From Symbiodinium natans (Eukaryota; Sar; Dinophyceae; Suessiales; Symbiodiniaceae): a DNA stretch of 64,000 nucleotides. Shown here piece by piece: positions 19,320 to 28,901 of this stretch (within the stretch, counting starts at the first letter, position 1; every line of letters begins with the position of its first letter). Position numbers and translations under genes: made by a program. The stretch covers positions 62,001-126,000 of the forward strand of contig CAJNDS010002264.1 of NCBI GenBank assembly GCA_905221605.1. The letters are read 5' to 3'. The notes under the pieces are model-generated. The model saw only the letters and a program-made list of their open reading frames with translations. It ran no database searches and had not been told where the DNA came from.

Positions 19320-19440
19320 GAGCTGATGAAAATGTGGGACGCCGTGGGCCCGCACTTCTCCAGGCGTGGGATGCTTTGTTTCGAAGAAGGATCTCCCATG
19401 CCTTGCCTGCCATTGTCGTAGCTTTGTGTCGGCTAGAGGG
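19320..19440 (-). repeat. Diverged leader-upstream sequence; end of the array
   Basis: Contains CTCCAGGCGTGGGA and TTCGAAGAAGGATCTCCC, matching the segment upstream of the leader in units 2-4. Similarity fades at about 19440, which I take as the array boundary. Confidence 0.55.
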
Positions 19441-20538
19441 CGGCCAAAGTGGAGGCCCGGAGCGGCCCGGAGCGCGCATCGCTGTTAACACTTAACACTT
19501 TACAGTTTACAGTGATTTTCAACGCCGGGTGAGAACGACGTGTGCCCCAAATGTTGAAACTGCATTTCGTCGGAACTCGTTTCCAAATCTCTCCTTGCAA
19601 CATCTGACAAGCAATTTCGCAAAACATCTGAGTTGCCAAAAATAATTGGACTGGTTGGACAACGATGGACTGCACAGATTCTCGTCACCCTGGAAGGCAC
19701 ACTGGGATCGTGCTTAGAGAGCGCTGCCTGTCCCGTCAGCCATCAGCCACAAAGCGTGAAGAAGGGTCAGCAACTGTCAGCAAAACATGCAGAATATGCA
19801 GAGCATGCTCTGATGCAGCACAGAAGCAAACTGTAACCTTGCGATCATGTCATCTGTGCCATTCAATTGATTCAATTGATCAGGGCGCTTGTAACGCTTG
19901 CAGTCGTGGAAGTTGTGGAAGTTGTAGAGGTTGTGGAGGTTGTGGTGGTAGCCTGATCTCAGGTAGATTCTCGAGAGCTTCTGACACCAACAATCAGTCC
20001 AAGGAGCGTCTGCGAGGCGCCGGCCGAGATCACCATGATTTCGTCCTGAGAGCACCGCATGCAGCACCGAAAAGCTTTGAAGCATGAGTTGAGTGCTTCA
20101 AACACCGTAGTTGAGCGTTGGTAAAGCCCGCAATTGTGTGCTTTGGCTGAAGAAAAAATGAAGAATTGATGGTCCCTAGAAATGCGCCTTATCGCTTTAC
20201 AGCGTTTGCGCACACAACACAGAATCTTCGGCTGGAATTCTTATCGTTGTTCATTGCCCTAATCACCCGACCACAAAGTGGAGACGCGGCCCTGACCTCC
20301 ACGCACTGGGTCCCCAAATGCCCTGTTAATCCGGAAATGTACGTATGTTGTGTAAATTGTCTCTGCTTGGGCGTTGCAAAGAAAAGCTGGTGGACTGCGC
20401 GATGCCATACGACAAAAACCTTGCAGAATGTCATCTTAGCTTTTGCTCCTTCTCGTGTATACAAGTCAAACATCCTCGTGGGCACTCCTATGTACACAAC
20501 CGTTTTTCAATTCGGGATTCATGGCTTTAACACTCAGG
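19441..20538. other. No convincing gene; short GTTGTGGAG-type repeat
   Basis: Both strands have open frames of about 100 codons without recognisable features. A short internal repeat at 19908-19955 is built from GAAGTTGTGGAAGTTGTA-like units. On the plus strand it lies in a Cys/Gly-rich frame with several CxxC pairs, which I consider a by-product of the repeat. Confidence 0.45.
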
Positions 20539-20769
20539 TCAGAAAGTAGCTGCAGATGGCGAGGTGCTGCTGGAGTTGTTGCTGCTCGAAGCAGGTGAGG
20601 TCATGGCGCTTTTTGCGCTGACCGCGGCCAGTTCCAGTCCCTGGGGGGCTTCAGCCTCAGCAAATGACGCTGGCAAGCTGGCAGGCCCCAATCGAGAACA
20701 GCCAGTTCGCACCCCAAAGGCCCTAAGTCTGTCCCGATGCTTTATGTCGGTCTTGTCCCAGAATCCCAA
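20539..20769 (-). CDS. Candidate exon(s), Ser-rich C-terminal part
   Basis: Minus-strand frame starting MGFWDKTDIKHRDRLRAFG. It contains a good 3' splice site (CCCCCCAG|GGACTG) that would start an exon GLELAAVSAKSAMTSPASSS followed by NNSSSTSPSA, possibly ending at a GC donor (TCTGC|AGC is also possible). The Ser-rich end resembles the array proteins 1.2 kb away but with Pro, Ala and Asn mixed in. Partial gene, no family recognised. Confidence 0.35.
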   Translation of the reverse strand: MGFWDKTDIKHRDRLRAFGVRTGCSRLGPASLPASFAEAEAPQGLELAAVSAKSAMTSPASSSNNSSSTSPSAATF

Positions 20770-21140
20770 TCACCATTTAGAGTTCCAACGCGAAAATCGG
20801 GGAATATCGGGAAAATGCGGGAGCGCTGAGCCAATCAAGCGCAATCTGGCCAAGTGGCACGAAGCCTCCGGGCAAAACTGCTGTTGGCTTCGAATTCTCC
20901 TTACAGGGTGCAAAGTTTGTTGCACTGCGTCAAAGAAGCACTGCAAACCTGCAACCTATTTTGGGTGGGGTAAGAGATTGTAGCTGCAAAACGAGCTCAG
21001 AAAGACAAGTAACGAATGAAACCTGAAAGCCCTACTACAACCCCATGCCATGGCCCATGGCATAGCAAACACCAGCACAACCACATCATAACCGCCACAG
21101 AGACTGGCTTTGTCAAGTGGCCTAGCTCGAAGTCTTTCAC

Positions 21141-21213
21141 CTTGCAGCAGGGCTACTTTGTTAGGCACTTTTTCGAGCGGGAGTAGGTTCCTTATAGTCG
21201 GGAATTCGGAGAT
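21141..21213 (-). CDS. Candidate exon of unidentified protein
   Basis: A minus-strand segment encoding ISEFPTIRNLLPLEKVPNK and VALLQ, ending at a strong donor CAAG|GTGAAA and preceded by a possible acceptor GTTGAG|ATC. The reading frame continues open on both sides (20956-21282). Composition is protein-like, but no domain is recognised and no neighbouring exon is assigned. Confidence 0.3.
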
Positions 21214-21524
21214 CTCAACGAGAACATGGTTTTGCGGGAGGTGTTCCCGATTAAAAGCAGCAAGGCAACACGACTCACACACTCACCGTCTGTTGGAAGA
21301 AGACTCCGTCAAAAAGATGTACTTCTGTCACCTGGGATTGTTTCGACAGTTTGCGTTCTGCCAGGGTTCACGGTCTGCTGGGCACAAGGAATCAGCAGGC
21401 AAACCCTTGAGACTTCTCAAGCACTTGCTGAGCAGTCAGATTCGTGTCGCTGTACACCTGTATTTTTGCCGGCATGCACCTAGACTAGAGCCCCAGCGCT
21501 CTCGGAGTTGCTACACTGCTGCCC

Positions 21525-21601
21525 CATTCCTTCCTGCCTTCCTGCCTTCCTGCCTTCCTGCCTTCCTGCCTTCCTGCCTTCCTGCCTGCCTGCCTTCCTT
21601 C
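21525..21601. repeat. (TTCCTGCC)n microsatellite
   Basis: Eight-base units CCTTCCTG repeated about nine times, slightly degenerate at the ends. Confidence 0.9.
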
Positions 21602-21900
21602 CCGCGCACGTAGTGGGGCGCACTTCAGCGAGCTAGTCAGCTAGTCGGTGTGTGAAACAGGCGCCTTGCCACCGAGTGGAGCTTGTTGACCCTAATAATG
21701 CTAATATTTTGATTCGCTCGGTGAGGCATTGCTTGAGGGAACCTTGGTGGGTGTGTACGCGTGTGCCCCCTTTCCGGATGAACCACTTTTCGGTGTCAAG
21801 CAGGCCTTCTCTTTCCTTCCAGAGCTCATGGCCCATACCCCAAGGGGCGAGCCGCCCGAAGGCGAGCGTCCAATCGAGTCGCTCTCTTTTCTTCGTTTGC

Positions 21901-22020
21901 TTCTTCTTCTTCTCTCCTTCTCCTTCTCCTTCTCCTTCTCCTTCTCCTTCTCCTTCTCCTTCTCCTTCTCCTTCTCCTTCTCCTTCTCCTTCTCCTTCTC
22001 CTTCTCCTTCTCCTTCTTCC
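21901..22020. repeat. (TTCTCC)n microsatellite with linked CAGCGAAG element
   Basis: About 18 units of a hexamer, preceded by a CTT run and followed at 22018 by CCCAGCGAAGAGGCCCC. The same tail sequence follows two other pyrimidine tracts at about 23127 and 23248. The hexamer keeps all six frames open, so the Ser-Pro, Phe-Ser and Gly-Glu ORFs here are artefacts. Confidence 0.9.
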
Positions 22021-22139
22021 CAGCGAAGAGGCCCCCCGCTCTCCATCTCTTTTTCTCTCCACACGCAAGGCCCCCCCGAAAGGGAGCCGCCCCAAGGGGG
22101 GCGCGATCCCACGATCTGTCGGTGTGAAATCCCCTTCTT

Positions 22140-23040
22140 GTGAAAACACAGACACGCCCTTCTTATGCTGTTCGAAGTGGCGCCGCCTCCATGGGCAGTC
22201 TTGGAGTGGTGTTGGGAGTTGGGAGGTTAAAACGTGCATGGTCGCGGTTAGAGTGAGTTTCCGCCCTGAATTATAACCTCCCCCACAAGCCTTCAGATGA
22301 CATCAGGGCCATGCTTTCTTTCTTTCTTTTTTTGGGGCATGGGGGTGGCCCCCCGCGCAGATGCGCGCCCCAGTCCGTCTGCTGCTCAGTTCCTGCTAAC
22401 GCTCGCAAGGCAGCCCCGTACCAGCCGCCATAGCACCACCTGTTGGAGGCCCGGTGTCGGCCCCCCTTTGGCACCCCAGTCCCTTAGCGGCTCACTCCGG
22501 GCCTCACCCTCTGATTTAGCGGCCCCCCCCGAGTTTACTCCTACAGCAGAGCCCTTCCTTCCCTGGCCCCCCATATCTCCGCCCTTCACTACTTGCAACC
22601 TCCCCCAAGCCCCCACATATCAAAACTCCTTGTTCAACCTTCCCGAAACCAACCTCCCTTGCCCCCCAAACCCTATCTCGGCCCCCAATGGCAAACAAAC
22701 ACGCAACTCCGGAAAACATCCGAACACGACCTCCCCTCCCCCAGTCCCTCAACTACGGTACCCCATCTCACCCCTGCTTAGTGGTGCCCTTGTTGACAGG
22801 TTCGGCTACTGCTCGCCCCCCATGCTTTGCAAAACAGCCCTACTCGCATGACTCACGGTCCCATGCTGACAACTTCTCCGGGAAGCGGGGCGGCGCGAGC
22901 GGTGTTGGCCCCCAAGGCAGCGGGTTAGCCACGGGTGACACTTTTATTTCTGTGGGTGCCCCCCTTGCGGTCCCATATCAATGGACTATCACACCCCAAG
23001 CCTCGAGTCCTATCAGTGCTACTTCAGTTTCCCAGGGCCC
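22140..23040. other. C-rich low-complexity stretch without gene
   Basis: Cytosine-rich sequence with poly-C runs and a short TTTC run at 22314-22331. Proline-rich open frames on the plus strand follow directly from the base composition. I see no splice-bounded exon or motif. Confidence 0.5.
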
Positions 23041-23049
23041 CCACTCTCT

Positions 23050-23050
23050 C

Positions 23051-23094
<44 letters not shown>

Positions 23095-23126
23095 TTCTTC
23101 TTCTTCTGCTTCTTCTTCTTCTTCTA
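23050..23126. repeat. (TTC)n microsatellite
   Basis: Interrupted TTC/CTT tract followed at 23127 by AACCAGCGAAGGTGTCCCC, a variant of the element linked to the tracts at 22018 and 23248. Confidence 0.9.
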
Positions 23127-23202
23127 ACCAGCGAAGGTGTCCCCCCCAAGACCGGCCCCGACGGCCCGCTGTCTCTCTCTCCTCTCTCCTCTCCCGCACG
23201 CG

Positions 23203-23290
23203 TGTCTCTCTCTCTCTCTCTCTCGCTCTCGCTCGCTCTTCTTCTACCCAGCGAAGAGGCCCCGCGAAGGGAAGCCCCGGCCGCGCAGGC
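23203..23290. repeat. (CT)n tract plus CAGCGAAG element
   Basis: A CT dinucleotide run at 23203-23232 and a CTT remnant, followed by CCCAGCGAAGAGGCCCC at 23248. This is the third member of the tract-plus-element pattern. Confidence 0.75.
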
Positions 23291-23356
23291 CCCCGGTCTG
23301 TCTCTTGGTGAAAGCTGGGGCCCTCATTGGTCATGTTTTGAGGGCCCCCCTGTTAG

Positions 23357-23393
23357 TTACTGTTGGTTGTTTCCGGGCTACGCAAATCTAAGG

Positions 23394-23412
<19 letters not shown>
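23357..23412. repeat. Direct repeat, left copy
   Basis: TTACTGTTGGTTGTTTCC, then GGGCTACGCAAATCTAAGG and a (CT)n run. It repeats with one mismatch at 23787-23845 on the other side of an AT-only block. Confidence 0.8.
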
Positions 23413-23424
<12 letters not shown>

Positions 23425-23565
23425 GGGGGCGTGGGGGGGAACCCCTGGCTGTGCGCCTGCCCCGGTATTCGGGGATCCTCGGTTTGACTCAGGGAGATTG
23501 GGTCGGGCTTGGCGCTGTCCTACCCACCCCGTCCTTAGTGGTCCTTAGTGCCCCCCCCTTTAAGC

Positions 23566-23785
23566 CCATTAATTAATTATTTATTTATTATTAATTACTT
23601 GTTAATTAAGTAGTTATTCATTATTAATCAATTATTAATTAATTAATAATTAATTAATTGTTAATTAACTATTTATTAATTATTTATTAATTTTAACTAA
23701 CTATTAATTAATTATTAACTAGTTATTAATTACTAATTAATTAATTTTTTATATACTCTTAATTAATGATTAATTAATTATTGTT
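23566..23785. repeat. AT-only block of TTAATTAA-like units
   Basis: About 220 bp almost entirely of A and T, built from irregular ATTAATTA and TATTTATT units, in a region that is otherwise GC-rich. It contains no gene. It sits between the two direct repeats, so it may be an insertion or an expanded microsatellite. Confidence 0.85.
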
Positions 23786-23786
23786 G

Positions 23787-23845
23787 GTTACTGTTGGTTG
23801 TTTCCGGGCTACGGAAATCTAAGGCTCTCTCTCTCTCTCTCTCTC
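23787..23845. repeat. Direct repeat, right copy
   Basis: Second copy of the segment at 23357-23412 (GGTTACTGTTGGTTGTTTCC, GGCTACGGAAATCTAAGG, then CT repeats). Confidence 0.8.
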
Positions 23846-24465
23846 TGCATGGCGCATGGAAGTTGTGACGTGCGCGGAGGAAAACCAAAGCCCCTCTTGC
23901 TTCAATGGTCTCTGCAGCACAAGACATCTTCTGCACCCTTGCGGCAAAGGAGCTGCAGAAACAATAAGGGAAGAAGTACCGTTGAAGTCGTCTTGGCCTT
24001 CAGATCATTCGAGGCTGCTGCACCGCGCAGTATGGGACAGCGTAGGAGGCAGGGGTGGAGGATCACAAGAGTCCAGAGATGCGCATTCCCCCTCCATCCA
24101 ATCTTTCTTCCCAAAATATCCGCACGCTGCAACTCCACCCAAAACGCCCTGCTTAACGTGACCACACCACAAGCCCCCCTTCCCCAACTTTGCTTCGGGT
24201 TTTTGGCACTGTCGGGCCAGGTGGGCCAAGATCCCATTCCAGACTTCTCAGGCCAATGCAACCGCACCCACATCATCTGGGCGCCGTGCTGAGGACTTCT
24301 TGCCTCCGAAGACCAAGGTACAACTTCAGCGCATCCTGTTCACACCGTCTTGGCTGAATCCTATTACTGTTGTTTTTGCCAAAAATCATCCCTAAAACCC
24401 TACGTGAGCAGTGGGGAGGGAGCACCCACTTCTCTGCTTGGATCTTGTGGCGATGGCGAGAGATA

Positions 24466-24566
24466 GAGCGAGAGGGAGGGAAAGAGAGAGAGAGAGAGAG
24501 ACAGAGACAGAGAGAGAGAGAGAGAGAGAAACAAAAAACAAAAACACACACACACACACACACAAA
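24466..24566. repeat. (GA)n / (CA)n compound microsatellite
   Basis: GAGA with interspersed GACA units, then an A-rich link and a CA run. No coding content. Confidence 0.9.
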
Positions 24567-24691
24567 AAATAAAAAGGAGTATACATTAACAAAAGATTGG
24601 ACCGTTGCAATCACAATTTAAATGTCTCAGTCGATGCGTCAGCCAGAGACCCATCATTCTGCTTGCCTTCGTCAAATCTACGTCCAGATAC

Positions 24692-24757
24692 CTCGAATGG
24701 CGCATGCCGCGCAACATGCCCCCAAAGGGTGCCGACACCCGCAGTATTCCAATCACA
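24692..24757 (-). CDS. Candidate exon of unidentified protein
   Basis: A 66-nt minus-strand exon bounded by a clear acceptor (TTCCCACAG|T) and donor (CGAG|GTATCT), encoding VIGILRVSAPFGGMLRGM plus RHS. The surrounding minus frame is open over 24586-25059, so the upstream sequence may also be coding. A hydrophobic alternative reading just upstream (about 24770-24840) could be a membrane segment of the same gene. No family recognised. Confidence 0.35.
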
Positions 24758-25139
24758 CTGTGGGAACACAGGCGCCCGGCCAAGAAAGCGCCAGCAGAAA
24801 CAGGCCTGCGAACATACCGCCGCAGATACTCGCCTGCCGAAGGTTGGCTTATCGGGCCTGGAGTGTGCTGAACAGCGTTCCTAGCTTCAGCTTCTGCCAC
24901 CATGGTATAACCACGGTATATGATGCTTCCACAGTTCCCGCTTCCTCCCGCTTCATCCCGCTTCCTGGCCTTCCCGGGCATCCTTCGAATTTGGGGGGGC
25001 AGGTGCTCAAACGAAGCACGGTGCTCCCATCTAATTGGCCACTGCTGGGCCCTATGCACTACAAGATACTAGTGACAAAGCAGCAACGCGCATGCAAAGC
25101 GCATGACGCTCACGCAAAGATGTCTCACGCTGCTATCAA

Positions 25140-25930
25140 CTGACTCCTTGACATTTGTCTGCAGGGAGAGTGCAACTGTGAACACGCTACCGCTACTGTG
25201 CTCCCTCTCAGAACCTACAAAGACATTGAGTCAAAAATTCTGCAAGCCGAGCATTCATTCTTTGCGTTTGCAGCTGTGATTTACAAAGGATGCAATATGA
25301 TGCAATTCGACGGCAGGTTCTCCATCCCTGTCGAAGCCCCAAACCATCCAAAACCTTATAACTTTAACTCGAACTTTCATTTAAACTAAGCCTAAGCTGC
25401 CCTAGCCAGCTATGGGCCTTTTTTTGCCGTGGGGGTGTCCGACCTCAGGCTAACTTGGAAACTGCACCAGAGTCGATTCACGTTGTGTGTTAGGGGATTA
25501 AGATCAGTTTTGGGGGGAGGTTCAGAGCTCAGGTTGATCTTCGTAGGTCTTTGATGGACACTCAGGGTGAGGTTCTCAAGAGCAGGATGTTCGACATGTT
25601 CTGACTGCAGGCTTTGGGAGGTTAGGCGACGCAGCGATGCGACATGTCAGCATGCAATAGATGTGGTTTAAATTAGAATTAATTATAGGGTCAAGGGCTC
25701 AGGGCTTTCTCGACACTGCGACTCTGTTGCCGTTTCCACATCGGTCATCGGCTCACACGGAGCCATCGTAGCCTCTGCGGAGCCTCTGAGGGGCCTCTCT
25801 CTCTAGACTCTGGACTCTCTCTCTCTCGCACAGCCTATGCTGTGTATTCCGTGGCGCCGCCATTCCGAAGCTGGCAGGGCCGAAGCTGGCAGGGCCCATT
25901 CACTGAAACCTTCAGGGCTGTCATGGTAGA
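25140..25930. other. No gene seen
   Basis: About 790 bp without splice-bounded frames or recognisable motifs, apart from a short CT run near 25795-25828 and a 15-bp tandem duplication (GGCCCTGCCAGCTTC type) on the minus strand at 25872-25901. Confidence 0.4.
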
Positions 25931-25937
25931 CGCTCAC

Positions 25938-26045
25938 ATCCATGGCAGCCATAGCAATAATCCCCAAACGAGCAAAGTGGAATCCAAGCAGCCGCTCGAG
26001 CTCCATGTATCGCGAGTCTGGGCTGGCGTGCGGTGAAAGTGCCTG
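25938..26045 (-). CDS. Downstream exon of a two-exon gene fragment
   Basis: A 108-nt exon (36 codons, phase 0 at both ends) between acceptor GAACCGCAG and donor GGAT|GTGAGC. It encodes QALSPHASPDSRYMELERLL followed by GFHFARLGIIAMAAMD. It joins in frame to the exon at 26158-26364. The hydrophobic FARLGIIAMAAM part could be a helix. No family recognised, but the matching phases and clean splice sites make coding likely. Confidence 0.5.
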
Positions 26046-26157
26046 CTGCGGTTCACAAGTGAGCACACTGGAGAGGGGGCTGTCCATCCCGAAGATCATC
26101 GCAGCTGCGCATCCTCAAGAGGGCTTGGTTTGACTGGCAGCACACGCGTAAACGGAC

Positions 26158-26364
26158 CTCGGGGGCCATTTTTGGCTTCGGAGGCGTTTGTGGGGTGCCT
26201 GAAGCGTCTTCAGTTGGAGTGTCCGTCAACTTTATCATAGGGGCTTTGAAGTGGGAGCTCGGAGGGGACGAGAACCCCCCTTTAAGACGTGGGCGCATGG
26301 CGCGGGATTCAATGGCCAAGCGACGAACCACATGCATCTCCAAGTACCCCATCTCCATGATTGC
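26158..26364 (-). CDS. Upstream exon of the same gene fragment
   Basis: A 207-nt exon (69 codons, phase 0 at both ends) between acceptor TTGCACCAG and donor CCGAG|GTCCGT. It begins AIMEMGYLEMHVVRRLAIES and ends with a Pro/Thr-rich linker (TPTEDASGTPQTPPKPK). The gene must extend further upstream, toward higher coordinates. Function unknown. Confidence 0.5.
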
Positions 26365-26739
26365 CTGGTGCAAGATTCTTTGGTCTGCGGTTTTGGGGCC
26401 TGTAACTTCGACCTAATTCAGGTATCGCTCTGTATAAATCCCTGTAGGAGCAAGGTGTACAAGTAGCCTCGTGTCGATGCAGCTCCTCGATGGCACTTCT
26501 GCCATAAACACCACCTCAGAAAATCGAAAGGGACCACCGGGCTTCGAATTTAGGATTTAGCTGGAGGCAGGGTCCATTCTGACTTGCCCTCAAGTTACGC
26601 TAAACAACCTGGAAAACCCGAAAATCTGCATCGACAGGCAGCCACCACACCAAGAGCCACGACAAGGCTTGAACGCTCCCGATGCCAAGAACCACAACAA
26701 AACATACCGTTGCCACTGTGGCATACTCTAACCAACCAC

Positions 26740-27000
26740 AACCTGAATTCGGGCTCCCACTGCACCGCAAAGGCCCCCAAACGCATCTGCGCAAACAGCC
26801 TGTGCCCTTGCCTTCGGCTCCCACTGAATTCGGCCTCCCACTGCCCCGCAAGGTCCCAAAACACATCTGTGTAAACATGCATTCGGCCTCCCACTGCCCG
26901 CAAATGTCCCAAAACACATCGGTGTGACCAACCTGTGCCCCTGAATTCGGCCTCCCACTGCCCCGCACATGTCCCAAACCAAATCGGCGTAACATACCCG
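26740..27000. repeat. ~80-bp minisatellite
   Basis: Four imperfect tandem units around GAATTCGGCCTCCCACTG, CCCCGCAA and CAAAACACATCTGTGTAA. A related single unit lies at 27541-27600. The long minus-strand frame through this region (26600-27244) is produced by the repeat and is not annotated as a gene. Confidence 0.8.
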
Positions 27001-28112
27001 ATATCTGTTTCTTGGCCGGCTGGGCATAGGACTCAGGCTGGAAATCACTGGCGTGAGAAAAAGACCCAGATCTCGCTCCCAACTGCGACGCGTGCGTGAT
27101 GTGGTCGAATTTCTTGAAACTCAACCTTGAAGCCTTAAGGCTTGAGCAACTCTCGGTTGCCATCTTTGCTGTAGTTTTAGTAGAGGCCGCATGGCACCTG
27201 TGTCGAGATGGTCCTTTTCTGAGAAGCTTCTGGAATGTCTGCATAAAGTCCCGCGCCCACCAATGTGTGCAAGGCGGTCGCTTGGCTGACTGTCACTCCC
27301 ATGAGCCAGAGCCATTATTTTTACCCCAAGTTAACTTCCTTGAGCTTTCAGGACTTCCGGGCTTTCTCTGGGGGATGTATTGTCTGTTTTCGACTTGGGT
27401 CCGCGGCGTTGTGAATTGCTGGCTTCTTGATTTCGACTCAGCAGCACTTTTTCCTGACTTTGACGGTCACTCAGGTTATGGCGATCGGTCACTATTTATT
27501 ATTTAGGCTCGGTTGCGCATGATTTTCTGCATAACGACCACCCCAAACTTGGCCTCCAACTGCCCTGCAAACGCTCCAAAACACATCTGCGTTACCAACT
27601 TAGCCTTTACACTTCCTCATTCGCACAGGCACAGACCGCCAAGATCATGTCCCCGGGGAGCAGCTGATCTCCTCAGCTGTTGCCATCTGCCTAGCTTGGT
27701 CTGGCTTTGCAAGGCGTAACTGGCGTAACTTGAAAGTCTTGGCTTCGAAGATTTTAGAAGGTTCATGGGAGCTTCTAAGGTTTAGCAGGGAAAAACAGCA
27801 CAGTTGCTTCGTTCAGTGTTGGGGCGCTTGGCATTCGGCCTTCACTGCAGCCGTGCATCGGGGGAACGCCTTGGCGCACTGCCTGAGCTTCAGGGCCGAT
27901 CGTCAAGGCACAGTAGGTTCTCTCAAAGCACAAGCAGCACTTTTTCCATTGTAGCCAAGGTGCTGGTTCCAGTGCTCCAAAATGCTGCCCTGGAACACAG
28001 GCTTTAGATAGCTGGGCTGCTATCTGCTATCCATTCGACCCCTCTGTTGGGACTACAGTAGAACCGCAAACTCACAAAACCTCCGAGCAGGGAGACCCCT
28101 AGCAGTGTACCC
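27001..28112. other. No gene seen
   Basis: Apart from the isolated minisatellite unit at 27541-27600, I find no splice-bounded coding segment. Open frames on the plus strand up to 136 codons lack recognisable features. Confidence 0.4.
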
Positions 28113-28330
28113 TCAGGCTGTCAGAAACTTGAGCGCTTCCGTAAAGTTAGATGGTGTGTTCTGGTCGGTGCCGAACTCAGGGCGGGCACTACGGGTTGAG
28201 AGGACTGACCCGAAGGACATCCTCGTAAGGTCCTCGGTGGCTTCAGCAGAGCGGAGGTTTGGGGTTTCGAGGTCCCCCCTATCTTCAGCTAGCCCGCTGA
28301 CTCGACGCGCAAGACGAGCTGGCACTCGGC
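28113..28330 (-). CDS. Candidate C-terminal exon, polar tail
   Basis: Minus-strand frame ending at a TGA (28113-28115) and encoding SGLAEDRGDLETPNLRSAEA, then a Ser/Thr-rich stretch ending FTEALKFLTA. Possible acceptors are CTTTGCAAG and GAGTGCCAG near 28320-28345. It lies downstream of the membrane-type exon at 28553-28675, and a polar cytoplasmic tail after a last membrane helix would fit. The pairing is inference. Confidence 0.4.
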
Positions 28331-28552
28331 ACCACCCATCTTGCAAAGCTCACCTCAAGAGACGTGGGCGGATTCGGTTCAGTGATGGTGTTTGAGAAGA
28401 GTGCAGAATGGCCTCTGGACGGGCACAGGGAAAAACCACGTTTGGCTCACATGGCCGCATTGGTTGGAGGGGTTGGGCACTAGGTGCTTTGATCGGCTTG
28501 TGCTTCAGAACTTGGGGCAAACCTTGAATTCAAGGTTTGTACATTCATGTAC

Positions 28553-28675
28553 TCTTTCGGAAGGTACAATGCCAGCAAGCTGCATACCAGCCCAATGGCG
28601 TTGCCGGCTGTGACCGGGACTTTCACGAGGAAGTCGTATGGGGGCAACGCAGCTAAGCTTTCAACCGGTAGCCAC
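28553..28675 (-). CDS. Candidate exon of a SWEET-like sugar transporter
   Basis: After acceptor CTTACTCAG the minus strand encodes WLPVESLAALPPYDFLVKVP and then VTAGNAIGLVCSLLALYLPK. The spacing D-F-x3-V-P-x(n)-G-x2-IG-x(n)-LALY resembles the last helix of the SWEET (MtN3/saliva) family, in which a Pro at the membrane edge is followed by a glycine-rich helix ending in LxLYxxY. Family knowledge: SWEETs are bidirectional sugar carriers with seven helices. Only one helix is visible here and other membrane proteins could share this pattern. Upstream exons would lie in the satellite-flanked region and were not found. Confidence 0.35.
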
Positions 28676-28901
28676 CTGAGTAAGCACATGTAGAACCTTA
28701 ACCTCAAACCAAAGAATTAAGCAACGAAACCCTCGAAAAGCACCCCGGAAGGGCATGAGGAGCACGACGAGGTTGTTTCCGCATATGGCTTGCCCTTTTG
28801 ATACTTCTTGCCACCTACTTAGCCAGAGCGAAGCTGCCCTGCCGCCAGGAGATTTCCGCCGACCCCAGCCGGGGGCGGCGTCAGTGAAGACCCATTGCCC
28901 C

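Larger units (their letters stand above)
1..19440 (-). repeat. Tandem gene array of Ser/Thr-rich protein units
   Basis: Seven full units and one partial unit lie head to tail. The equivalent base just after the Ser/Thr block falls at 544, 3526, 6304, 8999, 11668, 14362 and about 17333, giving periods of 2982, 2778, 2695, 2669, 2694 and about 2970. Units are nearly identical over about 2 kb, which implies recent amplification or gene conversion. The spacer between one unit's stop codon and the next unit's leader is only about 200 bp. Coding direction is minus, judged from codon-position constraints and from leader and tail exons that read only in that direction. Tandem arrays of near-identical genes are known in dinoflagellates. 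The protein function is unknown; mucin-like or cell-covering roles are guesses from composition. Confidence 0.9.

Noticed and set aside
19665-20087. Plus-strand Cys/Gly-rich ORF with several CxxC pairs
   Set aside because: The Cys/Gly part arises from a short GTTGTGGAG-type repeat; no known zinc-binding spacing.
21640-22240. Ser-Pro, Phe-Ser, Gly-Glu and poly-Arg ORFs
   Set aside because: Translations of the (TTCTCC)n hexamer in six frames.
26160-26185. GGCCATTTTTGGCTTC, similar to the core of the dinoflagellate spliced leader
   Set aside because: It has an extra T, lacks the 3' CTCAAG, and lies on the antisense of a supported coding exon.
26600-27244. Minus-strand 214-codon ORF
   Set aside because: Runs through the 80-bp minisatellite and repeats its translation; no domain or splice support.
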